From contig OY759263.1 of assembly GCA_963662155.1 (NCBI GenBank), positions 18,410,394-18,474,393 on the forward strand: 64,000 nt of DNA. Direction: 5' to 3'. Position 1 is the stretch's first letter. Every line of letters begins with the position of its first letter. This DNA is from Lamellibrachia columna. Taxonomy: Eukaryota; Annelida; Polychaeta; Sabellida; Siboglinidae. Shown in pieces: positions 22,970 through 35,252 of the stretch. Made by a program: the position numbers and the translations under genes. Under the pieces are notes generated by a model. That model was given only the letters and a program-made list of their open reading frames with translations. It did no database searches and was not told the DNA's origin.

Positions 22970-23423
22970 GGAGTCAGACCACAGTTGAAAATTGCATTGG
23001 TGGCCATGTTAACGTTTTGTTAGATTATAAGAAAACGTGACCACTAAAAATTCTGAAACTTTTTCACAGCATCTGCCATCATCTCATTGACATGCTGACC
23101 AAGTTTTATCAAAATCACATACCTCCAGCTCTTTTAAAACGCCCCGACGTGCGATGCCCATCAATTTTGACAAAAATAGCCTTGTATTCATGCGCCCACG
23201 TGGCCCATAGCAGAAAAATTCCCATAAATCCCTCCGCCTTTTAAACTCTCAAAAAAATTCACCATTTCACAGCCAATAGCTTCTACAAACAAACCTGTGA
23301 ATATGCCTGCTCAATTGCACTTATGTCACATCATATGAATTCTTTAAATTCACATATCGCAATTTAATACGCCCTACATTCGTGTGAAACAATAAACAGG
23401 AAGGTCAACTGTGGTCTTACCCC
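22970..23423 (+). repeat. TR1 copy 1, left 454-bp terminal repeat
   Basis: Starts GGAGTCAGACCACAG and ends GTGGTCTTACCCC. The same length and nearly the same sequence as 25053-25506. Confidence 0.9.
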
Positions 23424-25505
23424 AAATAGGGAATTTGTTTGTTTCAGAAAGTGTCAAATTTTATATCAAGTTGCGGCACAGTGTATATGTAGACACATTA
23501 TGGAACACTCCTACTTGTCAAGTCATTATTATTTGTTTGACAGCCAAGTCTAAACAATGCTTTGTCCGTATTATTAGCTGAAAACCAGTCACATAATTTA
23601 ATTATAGGTCGATTTTGACACTTGATAAATCATAGATCATATACACTAGATTTACATAGCACTGCGAACCAATGAAGCCTGCTTACTGTCCCTTTGAATA
23701 TACTAATGAGTTTATTTTTAAATTATTATTCATATAATTGCTTGATTTTAAACCAAACGTGGCATAACTTTGTAAGAAAATTGGACATTTTTCACATTTA
23801 ACAGGATTTAGGGTAAATTCCAATGATTCAGGTTTGTCCAATTTTATTGTTTATGTGACTGCTTTCATACTTCTAGTTGATAAGATACAAGGCGAACGGC
23901 TTGATTTCGATACGCCACCATAAAAGGGTATCACATGACCAGATGCCAGTCGCGGCCAGATTTGAAAATGCTGATCTACGCAGTGCTTCCAGTGGGTGTG
24001 ACACAACCAAAATACAACTATTCTGTCCAAATTTGTTACACAATGTTGCTAACGCACTGGGCCACAAGCCAAATATCATCAATGATCGCTCTAGTCCAAA
24101 ATGGTTACCTGTTCCGTCACATACTTATGTCATACCCCCTAATTTTCGCAAACTTTCCATTTTGGCATCCGATCTGTATCATGATGTTCGTGATTGCTAC
24201 TGCTGTCTGCCTTTTCCAAGCAAACTGTTCACTTTTCCTATCAACCTGTGCCTATGGGAATGATTATATCTTATGTTAACCACTTCAGAGTTATGGTTAG
24301 CTAGGGATGGGGTTAGCTAGAGATGGGGTTAGCCAGGCATGTGGTTAGCTAAAGATGGGGTTAGCTACGGTTAGGGTTGCAAAGTACTGCACACAACATG
24401 AAATTGGTATTGATATGTGGTGAGCAGACATTTTGGAAAGGCAACAGTTATTGTTGATATTAAAAATTGCTTATTGTACACTTTTAGCTTACCACAAGTT
24501 CTATAATGCTATTTTAGCATATGAAAAATAAAAAAATTGTATTTATTAGCAATGAAATATCATATTAAACATCAACTTGCGCAATGTATCAGCTCGTGCA
24601 CATCAAACGTTATAGTACAAAATAAAAAAATGTACATTTATTTGACTTGTTTTATATTTAGTAGATCGGTTATAAGACACCTCCTAAGGGAGACTGTTAA
24701 ACAGTTTAAATAGTAGCGGCGTTTAACCAGTAATGATCTTGTTCACTAGATGGAATCTATAACATACATATAATAATATCATATTATCCAGTCTGACACC
24801 GACAATTGTCTAAGTCAAACACACACAACATGGGACAGGTTAGCAACCGTTATTTTTTTATTTTCCAAAATATGAGCCCTAATTATATTATCATAATTGC
24901 AAATTATAAAAATTATAAGAAATTTTTTATAACAAACTAATAATTTCATCCAAATTACGTGTAATATCCACAATTAAGCTAATAACAACGACCAAAACAT
25001 AAGCATATCAACATTTTATAACCGTGTTTGTGACCCCGACTTCTGTCTATTTGGAGTCAGACCACAGTTGAAAATTGCATTGGTGGCCATGTTAACGTTT
25101 TGTTAGATTATAAGAAAACGTGACCACTAAAAATTCTGAAACTTTTTCACAGCATCTGCCATCATCTCATTGACATGCTGACCAAGTTTTATCAAAATCA
25201 CATACCTCCAGCTCTTTTAAAATGCCCCGACGTGCGATGCCCATCAATTTTGACAAAAATAGCCTTGTATTCATGCGCCCACGTGGCCCATAGCAGAAAA
25301 ATTCCCATAAATCCCTCCGCCTTTTAAACTCTCAAAAAAATTCACCATTTCACAGCCAATAGCTTCTACAAACAAACCTGTGAATATGCCTGCTCAATTG
25401 CACTTATGTCACATCATATGAATTCTTTAAATTCACATATCGCAATTTAATACGCCCTACATTCGTGTGAAACAATAAACAGGAAGGTCAACTGTGGTCT
25501 TACCC
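22971..25505 (+). mobile_element. terminal-repeat element TR1, copy 1 (complete)
   Basis: Two 454-bp direct repeats (22970-23423 and 25053-25506), with one substitution seen by eye, enclose about 1.63 kb without a credible gene. The outer ends match as inverted repeats (GAGTCAGACCACAGTTGA against GGGTAAGACCACAGTTGA). CTATAG flanks both ends (22965-22970 and 25506-25511), a likely 6-bp target duplication. I see no tRNA primer-binding site or purine tract. A diverged second copy with the same plan follows 27 bp later. Confidence 0.75.
24285..24382 (+). repeat. degenerate GGTTAG-type short repeat
   Basis: Runs of GGTTAGCTAGGGATGG and GGTTAGGGTT inside TR1; the same patch survives in copy 2 near 30062-30100. 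It resembles degenerate telomere-like hexamers but is part of the element. Confidence 0.6.
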
Positions 25506-25506
25506 C
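25053..25506 (+). repeat. TR1 copy 1, right 454-bp terminal repeat
   Basis: Same boundaries and length as 22970-23423. The visible difference is AAAATGCC for AAAACGCC. Confidence 0.9.
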
Positions 25507-25737
25507 TATAGTATAGGCAGTATAGCCTAATAGTGGTCAGACGAAAGTACAAAATTGCATTGCCATTGGTGACCATGTTAACGTTTTGTCTGATTATAAG
25601 AAAACGTGACCATCAAAAATTCTTAATTTTTTTACAGCAACTGTCATCATCTCATTGACATGCTGACCAAGTTTTTTTTCAAAATCACATAGTTCCAGCT
25701 CTTTTAAAATGCCCCGACATGTGACCTCAATTCTTAA

Positions 25738-28700
25738 AAATTATTGAGAAATTATATAAACATAATAATAGGATGGACAAATTCCACAAATTGGAGTATT
25801 TGTTATTCTTAAGAAAGCTTTTGACACTGTTGATCATGATTACTTACTTACTTAATCCTCTTGGCCCCTTCAGGAGCATAGGGCGTCAACCATGTTTCTC
25901 CACCTCACTCTCTTCTGGGCTAGAGCTTTGGCCTCTTGCAAGGTGACCCCCACTTTTTCAAGATCTTGTAGTGTGGAGCGTCTCCAGTTGATTTTTGGCA
26001 TTCCTTGTCTTCTCTTTCCTTGTGGGTTATGGTCCAGTGCTTGATTGGTTGTATTTGTTGGATCTTTTCTGAGTGTGTGGCCAATCCAGCTCCATTTTCT
26101 CCTCTTGATTGTAGTGCTTATTTCTTCCTGTTTGGTTTTCTTCCAGAGCTCTTTATTTGATATTTTGTTAGGCCACCATACCTTAAGGATGTATCAGATG
26201 CGACTGTTGATGAAGACTTGGAGTTTGTTGTTGAGAGACTGAGTAGTTTTCCACGTTTCACAGCCATAGAGAATAACTGGTTTAACGTTGGTGTTGAAAA
26301 TGCGAATTTTAGTGTTTATGGATAGTTGGAAAGAGAGCCATACAGGGCGTAGGGTTCTGAAGGCATGGCGAGCTTTATTGATGTGTAGCTCCACATCTTT
26401 GTCAGCTCCACCATTTGTACTGATGTTGCTCCCGAGGTAGATGAAGTCTTGTAATTCCTCAACAGTACCACTTTCTGATGAGATGGGTTTGGAGGATCTG
26501 TTGTTGACTTTCATCACCTTGATCTTAAGACCCAGTTGGCTGCTTTTTTCTTGAAGCCTTTCTGTTTTTGTTGCATGTGTTTATGGGTTTCTGAGAGTAG
26601 TGCTAGATCATCTGCAAAATCCAGGTCTTCTAGTTGTGAGAACAAGTTCCACTGGATCCCAGTACGATGGTGTTCTGTGGATCTTTTCATTGTCCAGTCT
26701 ATGGCTATCAGAAAGAGCAGTGGAGATAGCAAGCAGCCCTGTCATACTCCAGTTCCAATCTGGAAGCCTTCTGAAACTTGTCCATTAAAGATGACCAGTG
26801 AAACCTTCGTACATGTTCTTTATTAGGGTTATAAATTTTGTAGGTAAACCATAGTGCCTCAGGAGATTCCATAGAACTGTCCTATCTATACTATGGAATG
26901 CTTTTTCAAAGTCCACAAAGTTTATGTAAAGGGAGCTCTGCCATTCAATGCATTGTTCAACGATAATCCTGAGTGTAGCAATGTGATCTGTGCAGGATTT
27001 ATCCTTTCTAAAGCCAGCTTGTTCCTTTCTTAGCTTCTTGTCAACTGTTTCTTGTATCCTATCCAGGATGATATGGCAGAGAATTTTACTGGGCACTGAT
27101 AGAAGCATGATCCCTCTCCAGTTCTTACATTCACTGAGGTTGCCTTTCTTGGGGATTGTAACTAGCATACCTGTCTTCCACTCAGTTGGTATTTCCTCTT
27201 TATCCCAGATCTCATTTAGCACACTGTATAAAACGTCTGTGGTGGCCCCAATATCAGCTTTTAAGACATCAAATGGTATATTGTCAATTCCAGGTGCTTT
27301 GCCTAGCTTCAGCTTTTTGATGGTTCTCTTGATCTCCTCTTTGGATATCCTACCACAATTAATGTTAAGGTCTTCATTTGTTTCCTCAATGTCTGGGATT
27401 GAATCTGGTGGAGGCCTATATCTTGGAAATATTCTTTCCAGCGTTGTAACTGTAGATATTCCTTAGTGAGAAGGTTTCCCTGTTTGTCCCTGATGGGGCG
27501 ACTAGTGCTCTTGTTCTTCCCTGCTAGCTGTCTGGTGATCTTGTATAACTCTCTGGAGTTGTTTTGCCTAGCTGCGATCTCAGTTGCCTCCCACCGGTAT
27601 AGCTCAGGGGGTCATAGGGGTACACAAGCCTCCTTACCACGACAAGGTAACAGTCTACAAGGAAGATCGTGATATATTGATCTTGATATACTGGCTAAAA
27701 AATTACATTCCTATGGTGTGCGTGGTGTTACACATAAATGGATACTGCGTTATTTGGAAAATAGACAACGATTTGTTAATTTTAATAATTGTGACTCAGA
27801 AATACTAAATATATCTTGAGGTGTTCTGCAGGGCTGTATTTTAGGACCAAAGTTGTTTATTATGTACATTAATAACATATGTAAAGTTTCAAAAGTGTCT
27901 TAAGTTTATTCTATTCGCTGATGATACAAATTTATTATGTTGTCATAGTGACTTAAATGAACTTGTTCGAATGATATATGCTGGATTGAATCAACTCCAG
28001 GTGTGGTTTTCTGTAAATCAATTGTCTCTTGATGTAACAAAAAATAATTACATGTTTTTGGGGACTCACAAATTTACTGTTGATATTTCTGTTAAGATAA
28101 ATAAAGAAACAATATTATTATAAAATAGAGTAAATGTCACTAAATGTTTGGGTGTTATGATTGATGATAAATTAAACTGAAAAAAATCATATTTGTTTAG
28201 TAAAATCAAAACTTTCAAAGAGCTACGCTATTATGTACAGAGCCAGCGTCTTGATTGACAGACATGGTATGCATATTTTGTATTGCTCTCTTTTCTTGCC
28301 GTATATTATGTATCATGCTGAAGTATGGGGTAACACATATGCAATGTTTAGCTATATTGCAGAAAAGGGTTATAAGGTTACTTTGTGGTGCCAAGAGACT
28401 GGACCATACAACTATGCTATTTTATAACCTGCACATTCTTAACGTGCCAGATATAGTGGAATCAAATTATTATGTTTAAAGCATTTCACAATTTATTATC
28501 ACTGAATATACAGCAGTTTTTCAGCATATATGAATCAGTTTATTCTACCCGACAGGAATGTAATTTTATACAAAAATATGCAAGTACCAGTTTAAAAAAC
28601 ATGTGTATATCTGTTAAAGGAGTAAAACTTTGGAATGCCCTCGATAGTTCATTGATTAGTTGTAGAAGTGTTCAAGAAGTATTATACAGACTAAGCATTC

Positions 28701-29126
28701 AATAGTTTATGTGCCAAGTTCTTAACCATTTCTTGTGGAAAATTAAAAACATCAGTTATTGTGTTTATCATCTTACTGTAAACTAAATTAATGATCAGTC
28801 GAATGTAATTTTTTTAGAAACATTGTAGATTATTATTTTATATTGTTATTAAGGTTTTCAATTCATGTTCCAATATTTCCCTTTGACCTGCTGTGAATAT
28901 ACATGTAAATTGTGTTGTTGCATTTTGAATCTTGACAATAATGACACTCTAATGTATACAGACAATACAGTAGTTATATCTTCAGTCAAGAAGTGTATTC
29001 TATTTATGTTATCAAGTTAAATTACAACAAATTACAACAAAAATTACAACAAATTGCAATTAGTGTTATGTACTGTATAAATTATGTAAATGTGTTTTGT
29101 TGAATAAATCCATTCATTCGTTCATT
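25738..29126 (+). mobile_element. jockey/CR1-like LINE, degenerate, interrupted by an RTE
   Basis: Left piece (25738-25845) encodes GVFVILKKAFDTVDHD. The reading resumes at about 27677 with DILAKKLHSYGVRGVTHKW, then GVLQGCILGPKLFIMYINN, FADDTNLL and a C-terminal VKLWNALDSSLISC. Several stops. The 3' end carries an (ATTC)n tail at 29109-29126. It is 5'-truncated within the reverse transcriptase and inserted in a TR1 terminal repeat. Confidence 0.75.
25846..27676 (-). mobile_element. RTE-type LINE, 5'-truncated, nested
   Basis: Minus-strand frames encode a reverse transcriptase in pieces: EWKTGMLVTIPKKGNLSECK and INFVDFEKAFHSID (27222-26785), LEDLDFADDLALLSE (26732-26514), YGCETWKTT (26517-26194), and further a WSWIGHTLRKDP-like C-terminus. 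Frameshifts separate them. The 3' tail is a TAAG-type repeat at the junction near 25846. Host sequence TTGATCATGAT before and TTGATCTTGAT after is a likely target duplication. Confidence 0.75.
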
Positions 29127-30102
29127 CATATGAATTGTTTAAATTCACATATTACAATTTAATACGTCCTACTTTCTTGGGAAACTATAAACAGGAAGGT
29201 CTGTGGTCTTACCCCAAACGGAATTTTTTTGTTAGAAAGTGTCAAATTTTATATCAAGTTGCGGCACAATGTATATGTAGACACACTAAGGAACCCTCCA
29301 GCTTGTCAAGTCATTATTATTTGTTTGACAGCCAAGTCTAAACAATGCCTTGCCCGTAATATTAGCTGAAAACCAGTCACATAATTTAATTATAGGTCAA
29401 TTTGATAAATCATAGATCTTGTACACTAGATTTCCAGAACATTGTGAACCAATGAAGCCTGCTTACTGTCTCTTTAAATATACTAATGAATTTATTTTCA
29501 AACTAATGTTCATATAATTGCTTGATTTTTAACCAAACATGGCATAACTTTGTAAGAAAATTGAAAATTGTTCACATTTAACAGGGTTTCGGGTAAATTC
29601 CAATGTGTAAGGCTTGTAAAATGTTATTGTTTATGACTTTATATGACTGCTTTCATACTTCTAGATGATAAGTCACACAGCGAATGCTTTATTTCGATAC
29701 TCCACCATAAAGGGGTATGACCAGATACCTGTTATGGCCAGAATTGAAAATGGTTCCAGTGGCTGTGACACAACCAAAATACAACTGTACTCTGTCCAAA
29801 TTTGTTAAGCAATGTTGCCAATACACTGGGCCACAAAATAAATATCACCAGTGACTGTTCTTGTACAAAATGGCTACCTGCTCCCTCACATACTGGTGTC
29901 ATACCCCCTAATTTTGACCAAATTTCCATTTTTGCATCCGATCTGTACCATGCTATTCATGATTGCTACTGTTGTCTGCCTTTTCCAGGCAAAATGCTCA
30001 CTTTTCCTATCAACCTGTGCCTATGGTAATGATTGTATCTTATGTAAACCACTTAAATAATTCAGGGTTAGGGTTAGCTAGGGATGGGGTTAGCTAGGTA
30101 TT

Positions 30103-30926
30103 TATTTGAGTAGTTTCTTTAACTTTCTACTCGTAACGAAGTAGATTTTTATGGATCTACTTCTACTTGTAATGAAGTTGAATTATGTGTTACTTTTGTA
30201 AGTGCAACAAAGTATCAACACCAGGCGTTTTATTTTTATTCCGCTGCATAATTATCCCGCTGCATACAGAAACGGCATACACACTATGCGCAGAATCACC
30301 ACGCGTAAATCCGTAATCTGTCTTCTGATTCGCTAATTCAAAATTAACCCGGAGCAGAGGCTGGCTGAGATGGACGAGTCATTGACCTCTTCAAGGAGGC
30401 TGCTATCTGATAGCTCCTCGCCCGCCAGCGAGGATGAGTTCTTCACCAGGAAGAAGCGGCACGCACCCATGTTCGACCAGCTGGAGCGTTATCTGTCGGA
30501 TGACTCGGAGCATCTCTCTGGGCTGGCGGCATATCCAAAGCTCCGCACCCTGTTTGTCGAATTGAACACTGCTCTGCCTGCCAGTGCAGCCTGCGAGTGT
30601 TTGTTTCGCAGGCCTCATCTTTAAGCCACTGCAAGCATGCATCAGGGATGCAAAGTTTGATTAGCAGTTGCTGCTAAAGTTGAATAAAGCGTTCGTGTAA
30701 CCTGGTGTGCCTTACAATCTTTTGCTGTCTTACCAGTGTGTGGAAGTGTGTGTTTGTCTGCACGTGTTAAACTTAAAAAGTACTATTTTCGTTCTTATGC
30801 TTGTGGGCTCATGAGTCCTGGTCTACTTTTGTTTCTACTTCAAGTAGAAATTTTTACTTTCTACCTTTACTCAAGTAGATTTTTATGGGTACTTTTACTT
30901 CTACTTGAGTAGATTTTTCAGGTTCT
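30103..30926 (+). mobile_element. hAT transposon remnant
   Basis: Both ends are rich in ACTTGAGTAGAT / CTACTTCAAGTAGA motifs like the termini of Tol2-type hAT elements. The interior is GC-richer and keeps only the last part of a transposase (30370-30624): LERYLSDDSEHLSGL, AAYPKLRTLF and PASAACECLF, the hAT dimerisation region. It lies exactly where TR1 copy 2 loses alignment with copy 1. Confidence 0.75.
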
Positions 30927-31339
30927 ACACACAACTTGAAATTGGTGTTGATATGTGAATAGACATTTTGGAAAGGTAACAGTTATTGTTGATACTAAAA
31001 ATTGGTTATTGTAGATTTTTTAGGTTATCACAAGCTCTTATGGTATTTAACATATGAAAAATTAAAATAAAAAAATTTATTAACAATTAAATATCTTATT
31101 AAACATCAAATTGTGCAAAATATCAGCTCGTGCACATCAAACGTTATAGCACAAAACTAAAATGTACATTTATTTAGTAGATCAGTTATAGGACACATCC
31201 TAAAGGAGATGGTTAAAAAGTTTAAATAGTAGCAGCGTTTAATCTGTAATGATCTTGTTGACTAGATGGAATCAATAAAATATATATAATAATATATTAT
31301 TATCCAGCCTGATACCGACAATTTTGTAAGTCAAACACA

Positions 31340-33129
31340 CATGGCACCTCACGTCACGTTTCCTCTTCAGGCCCAATGGCGCATAAGGCCGAAGTGCATC
31401 TCCTCCAGCTCGCTCTGTCAGCTTCTACACATCTGGACTCGTTCCAGCAGTTCCACCCCAGTACGCCTCTTTCATGTTCAACAGTTGATCGCCATGCACA
31501 TTGTCTTTGAACGACCAACCTTTCTTCTACCTTCGGGCGTCCAGGTCAATGCCATCTCACATTTGTTCTTCTTGTCCATTCGTAGGATATGTCCTACCTA
31601 TTTCCATCTTCTTAACTTGACCTCAGTGCTGATTGTCTTCAGTTTTGTTTTTGCAAGTATATCTTGATTTGATACAACGTATCGCCATCTAGTTTGTAGA
31701 ATTCACCTTAAGCACTTGAAAAAAAATGTATCTAACTTTCTGTTGTCACCTTCATTTATTTTCCATATTTCTCTTCCATAAAACAACACTGGTTTAACAA
31801 GTGTTTTAAAATGCCTCAACTTAGATCACAATGTGTATATATTTGAACTCCATATTTGCTTTAACTTAATGAAATATACCCTAGCTTGACAAATTCTGTT
31901 AACAATGTCATCACCGCCGCCTCCTTGCTTAACTGATGTTAGCACCCAGGTAGTTATACTTGTCCACTTCCTTTAGCTCTTGATCATCGATTAGTATTCT
32001 GTTTTTGCATTTTTTTATCCTCAATACTTTTTATTTTTATTTATTCTTAGTCCTGTCCTTGCTGCAAATTGATTCAGTTGTCTTGTCTTTGTTTGCATGT
32101 GTGTGTAGCATGATGACATGAGTGCTATGTCGTCGGCAAAGTCCAGGTCCTCTAGTTTTAATGTGAAGTTCCATCTTATCCCTGTTTTATTTCCTGCTGT
32201 TGTGTTTCTCATTATCCAGTCCACTACTATCAAGAAGATAAATCCAGACATTACATCTCCTTGTTTAACTCCAGTTTTAACCTTGAACCACACAGATTCC
32301 TCGCCTTCGTCTAATACTGCACATTCACTATCTTCATATAACATCTGAATCGTGGATTATCTTGCGTGGAATTCCATAGCTCTCCATGATTTTCCACAAA
32401 CTCTCTCGGTGTACTGAGTCAAATGCTTTTTCAAAGTCCACAAATGTGATATATAGAGTTGCCTGCCATTCCACTACCTGTTCTATAGTATTTCGCAAAA
32501 TAAATAAATGTGCCTCTCCCACTTCTGAAACCTGCTTGTTCGTCTCTCAACTTGCTGTTAACTCCATCTCTTATTCTGTCAATGAGTACTCTTCCAAATA
32601 CTTTACTAGGAACAGATATCAAAGTAATTCCTCTCCAATTCCCGCACTCTGTAGGTCACCTTTTTTCGGTATTCCATGTTTTTGGCACTTTCTCTTGTTC
32701 CAAAAATGTTCTGAATAAGTTTACAAGCCATTTCTCTGTTGTATTCATGTCTGCTTTTAATAATTCTGCTGTAATTTCGTCCTTGCCCCCTGCTTTCCTG
32801 TTTTTCATCTTCCTTGGCGCTGTTCTAATTTCTGGTTTTGTTATTGGGTCAGTGCTGATTTAATTTATGACCGGATCTATCTCCACATCTGTTACAAGAT
32901 CATCAGGGATAGGTCTACTAAGGATTTCCTTAAAGTGTTCTTTCCATCGCTCCCTTCTGGCCAGTCCTTCCAGAAGGATGGTTTGAGGTGGTCTCAAGGG
33001 ACAGTGCAATGTCCAAGTTAATTGTGTGTAAAAAAAAACCTTCAGTCCATTAGACCCCGCAAAAAAAAATATGTGTGTGCTGCTTTTCCCCAGGCAACTG
33101 AGACATATATACTTGGGTGCCATCATTAT
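31340..33129 (-). mobile_element. second RTE-type LINE, degenerate
   Basis: Minus-strand pieces encode VEWQATLYITFVDFEKAFDS (32522-32334), KVKTGVKQGDVMSGFIFLIV and LEDLDFADDIALMS (32344-32021), and a further conserved stretch with CRVLIDRIRDGVN-like sequence (32622-32431). Same clade as 25846-27676 but clearly diverged from it. Broken by frameshifts. Confidence 0.72.
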
Positions 33130-33275
33130 AATGTTTTAATATTTTTATTTAATAAAAATGCATATCTTCAGTTGTATCGATAATTTTTTGCAACACAGTG
33201 GGCCTCATTGACTTTAGCCCCATGGGTGGGCATCAAGAAAAAAAGTTTGGGAACCCCTACTCTATGGGATAATCA
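33130..33275. mobile_element. possible hAT terminal fragment
   Basis: Ends in AAAGTTTGGGAACCCCTAC, the complement of the AGGGGTTCCCAAACTTT type of end seen in many hAT elements, preceded by GGGCCTCATTGACTTTAGCC. Only one end is evident. Confidence 0.45.
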
Positions 33276-33696
33276 GACTGTGTTATGTTATAGTGACATT
33301 GCTTTTCTGTTTCATTCCAATGAATATATGAAACTTCTACATCCAACAGGAATTGTGTGAGGTTAATTTAATTGGGAAATTTATGAGTTAATTGTAATTT
33401 TAATTGCCAGCAAGATCTATCGCCCAGATCAATGTTGTTTGACCGATGCAGCTTTCCAGAAGCTCATGTAAGTTAAATGCAACACATGTATGATGTCATC
33501 ATCCGCTGGTACCTCGGCCGTCTCCTTCCTGTAGCCATTTCCAGCACAAGCTGGCTTTTGAGATTCACTTCTAGTTTCCGTAACATCGTTTGAGCTGAGC
33601 CCAGCACAATGCACTGGTTACCAGGGTGCACTACGGGGAGGTGAGGTTTACTTAAGTGTCTTTACGGTTGAGCGTGTGAACACCCCTTACACCCCA
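33276..33696. other. unassigned insert within TR1 copy 2
   Basis: Not present at the equivalent position of copy 1. No coding signal or recognised family. Confidence 0.4.
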
Positions 33697-33930
33697 ACAC
33701 AACATGGGGCAGGTTAGCAACTGTTTTTATTTATTTATTTATTTTTTTAAATATGAGCCCTAATTATATTATTGGAATTGCAAATTATAAAAATTAGAAG
33801 AAATTTGTTATAACAAACTAATAATTTCATCCAAATTACCTGTAATATCCACAATTAAGCTAACAATAATGACCAAAATATAAGCATATCAACATTTTGT
33901 GTTTGTGGCCACGACTTCCATTTATTTAGG

Positions 33931-34380
33931 GGCAGACCATAGTACAAAATTGCATTGGTGGCAATGTTAACGTTTTCCCTGAGTATAAGAAAACGTGACC
34001 ATCAAAAATTCAGAAAATTTTTTACAGCAACTGTTATTATCTCAATGACATGCTGACCAAGTTTTGTCAAAATAATATACCTCCTGTTTTTTTTTAACGC
34101 CCCAACGTGCGATGCCCTTGAATTTTTACAAAAATAGCCATGTATTCATGCGCCCACGTGACCCATAGCAGAAAAATTCCCATAAATCCCTCCGCCTGTT
34201 AAACTCTCAAAAAAGTGCACTATCTCACAGCCAATAACTTCTATAAAGAAACCTGTGAATATGCCTGCTCAACTGCATTTATGTCACATCATATGAATTG
34301 TTTAAGTTCACATGTCACAATTTAATACGCCCTACATTCATGTGAAACAATAAGCAGGAAGGTCAACTAAGCCTAGCCCT
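33931..34380 (+). repeat. TR1 copy 2, right terminal repeat
   Basis: Full-length relative of the 454-bp repeat, from GGGGCAGACCATAGTACAAA to GGAAGGTCAACTAAG, clearly diverged from copy 1. Its 3' terminal inverted end is degraded. Confidence 0.8.
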
Positions 34381-35148
34381 AGGCTATGTGAATTGATGAC
34401 ATTTGGTCATTGTCAAATCCGCCCTGCTTAATACTTATAATAGTCTAATTAGAATATGCTGTTTTCACAAAATATATAGAAACGTTTGTGCCGATGTCAC
34501 AATCACTGATGTGTCGCACTTGTCACATGTATGAATGGTGTTTCATACTAAAATATGTCTCAGCTACCTGTTTTTGTCATTTTCTTTAAAAAAGTTAATT
34601 TTATTGGACGTTTACACTCACAAGGACCGATATATTCAACTAGTGATGTCTGTAATGTGATATCCAGTGAGATCTGAAAAGGGAACAGATTAGTCAGTAA
34701 GGTGGATTGACCATACAGTGACTATTGAACTTCACATATCTCTAAAAAAACACAAACATCACCAAAGAACTGGGTTTGGTATGTGACGAAAACTGATGCA
34801 AGGGTTCATGGTAACCCTTAAAAGGCCAGGGAGAGTTACCGTACAAAATGAAACAAAACAAGAACTTTGAACAACAAATAAATTATACACTAAAATGAAT
34901 AATTACTCCACAAATTACCCCCTGTGCACTGTGAACAAACAACCCATTATTGCCAAAGGAGGGCCAAGATTAGTCACCCTTTAGTTTACCATGCTACCAT
35001 GTAGCAGCGCGGGAAAGAAATGGAGACAAATTAAGCCAAAGGGAGGCAAAGCCAATTACACCTCTCTAAATATGCCACTGGTTTGAACGGTATAACAACG
35101 TGGCATTGCTGATATAATTTGTTTTTTATTTTCTATGTTGATTGACAG
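34381..35148. other. intron upstream of STARD3 coding exon 1, no gene
   Basis: AT-rich sequence without exon, tandem repeat or named element that I can support. Confidence 0.45.
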
Positions 35149-35160
35149 AGTACTCGAGAC

Positions 35161-35252
35161 ATGGGAGAACGAGAGAGTTTGGCACAACATGCTGGCCAAA
35201 TCCTCTATGGCTCCAATCAGCAGAGATACGTCCCGCCAAGCTCCTATGGAAG
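35161..35252 (+). CDS. STARD3: STARD3 coding exon 1
   Basis: Acceptor TTGATTGACAG at 35148, exon from 35149, ATG at 35161, donor AAG/GTAATA at 35253. It encodes MGERESLAQHAGQILYGSNQ and QRYVPPSSYG. The N-terminus is weakly conserved; supported by splice sites and frame. Phase 2 out. Confidence 0.72.

Larger units (their letters stand above)
25533..34380 (+). mobile_element. TR1 copy 2, broken by nested insertions
   Basis: Collinear with copy 1 once insertions are removed: left terminal repeat 25533-25735 plus 29127-29215, internal 29216-30102, 30927-31340 and 33697-33930, right terminal repeat 33931-34380. Insertions are a LINE (about 25738-29126, itself holding an RTE), a hAT remnant (30103-30926) and a composite insert (31341-33696). 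The two terminal repeats of this copy share variants (GTACAAAATTGCAT, GACCATCAAAAATT) absent from copy 1, as expected of paired terminal repeats. Confidence 0.7.

Noticed and set aside
23877..24263. 128-codon ORF inside TR1 copy 1 as the element's gene
   Set aside because: The homologous part of copy 2 (about 29660-30060) has frameshifts and stops, and there is no recognisable domain; weak evidence only.
24285..24382. Telomere or internal telomeric array
   Set aside because: Only a few degenerate GGTTAG-like motifs, shared with copy 2 of the element, so part of the element.
30370..30624. GC-richer 84-codon ORF as a host gene
   Set aside because: Matches only the dimerisation end of hAT transposases and lies inside a hAT-like insertion.
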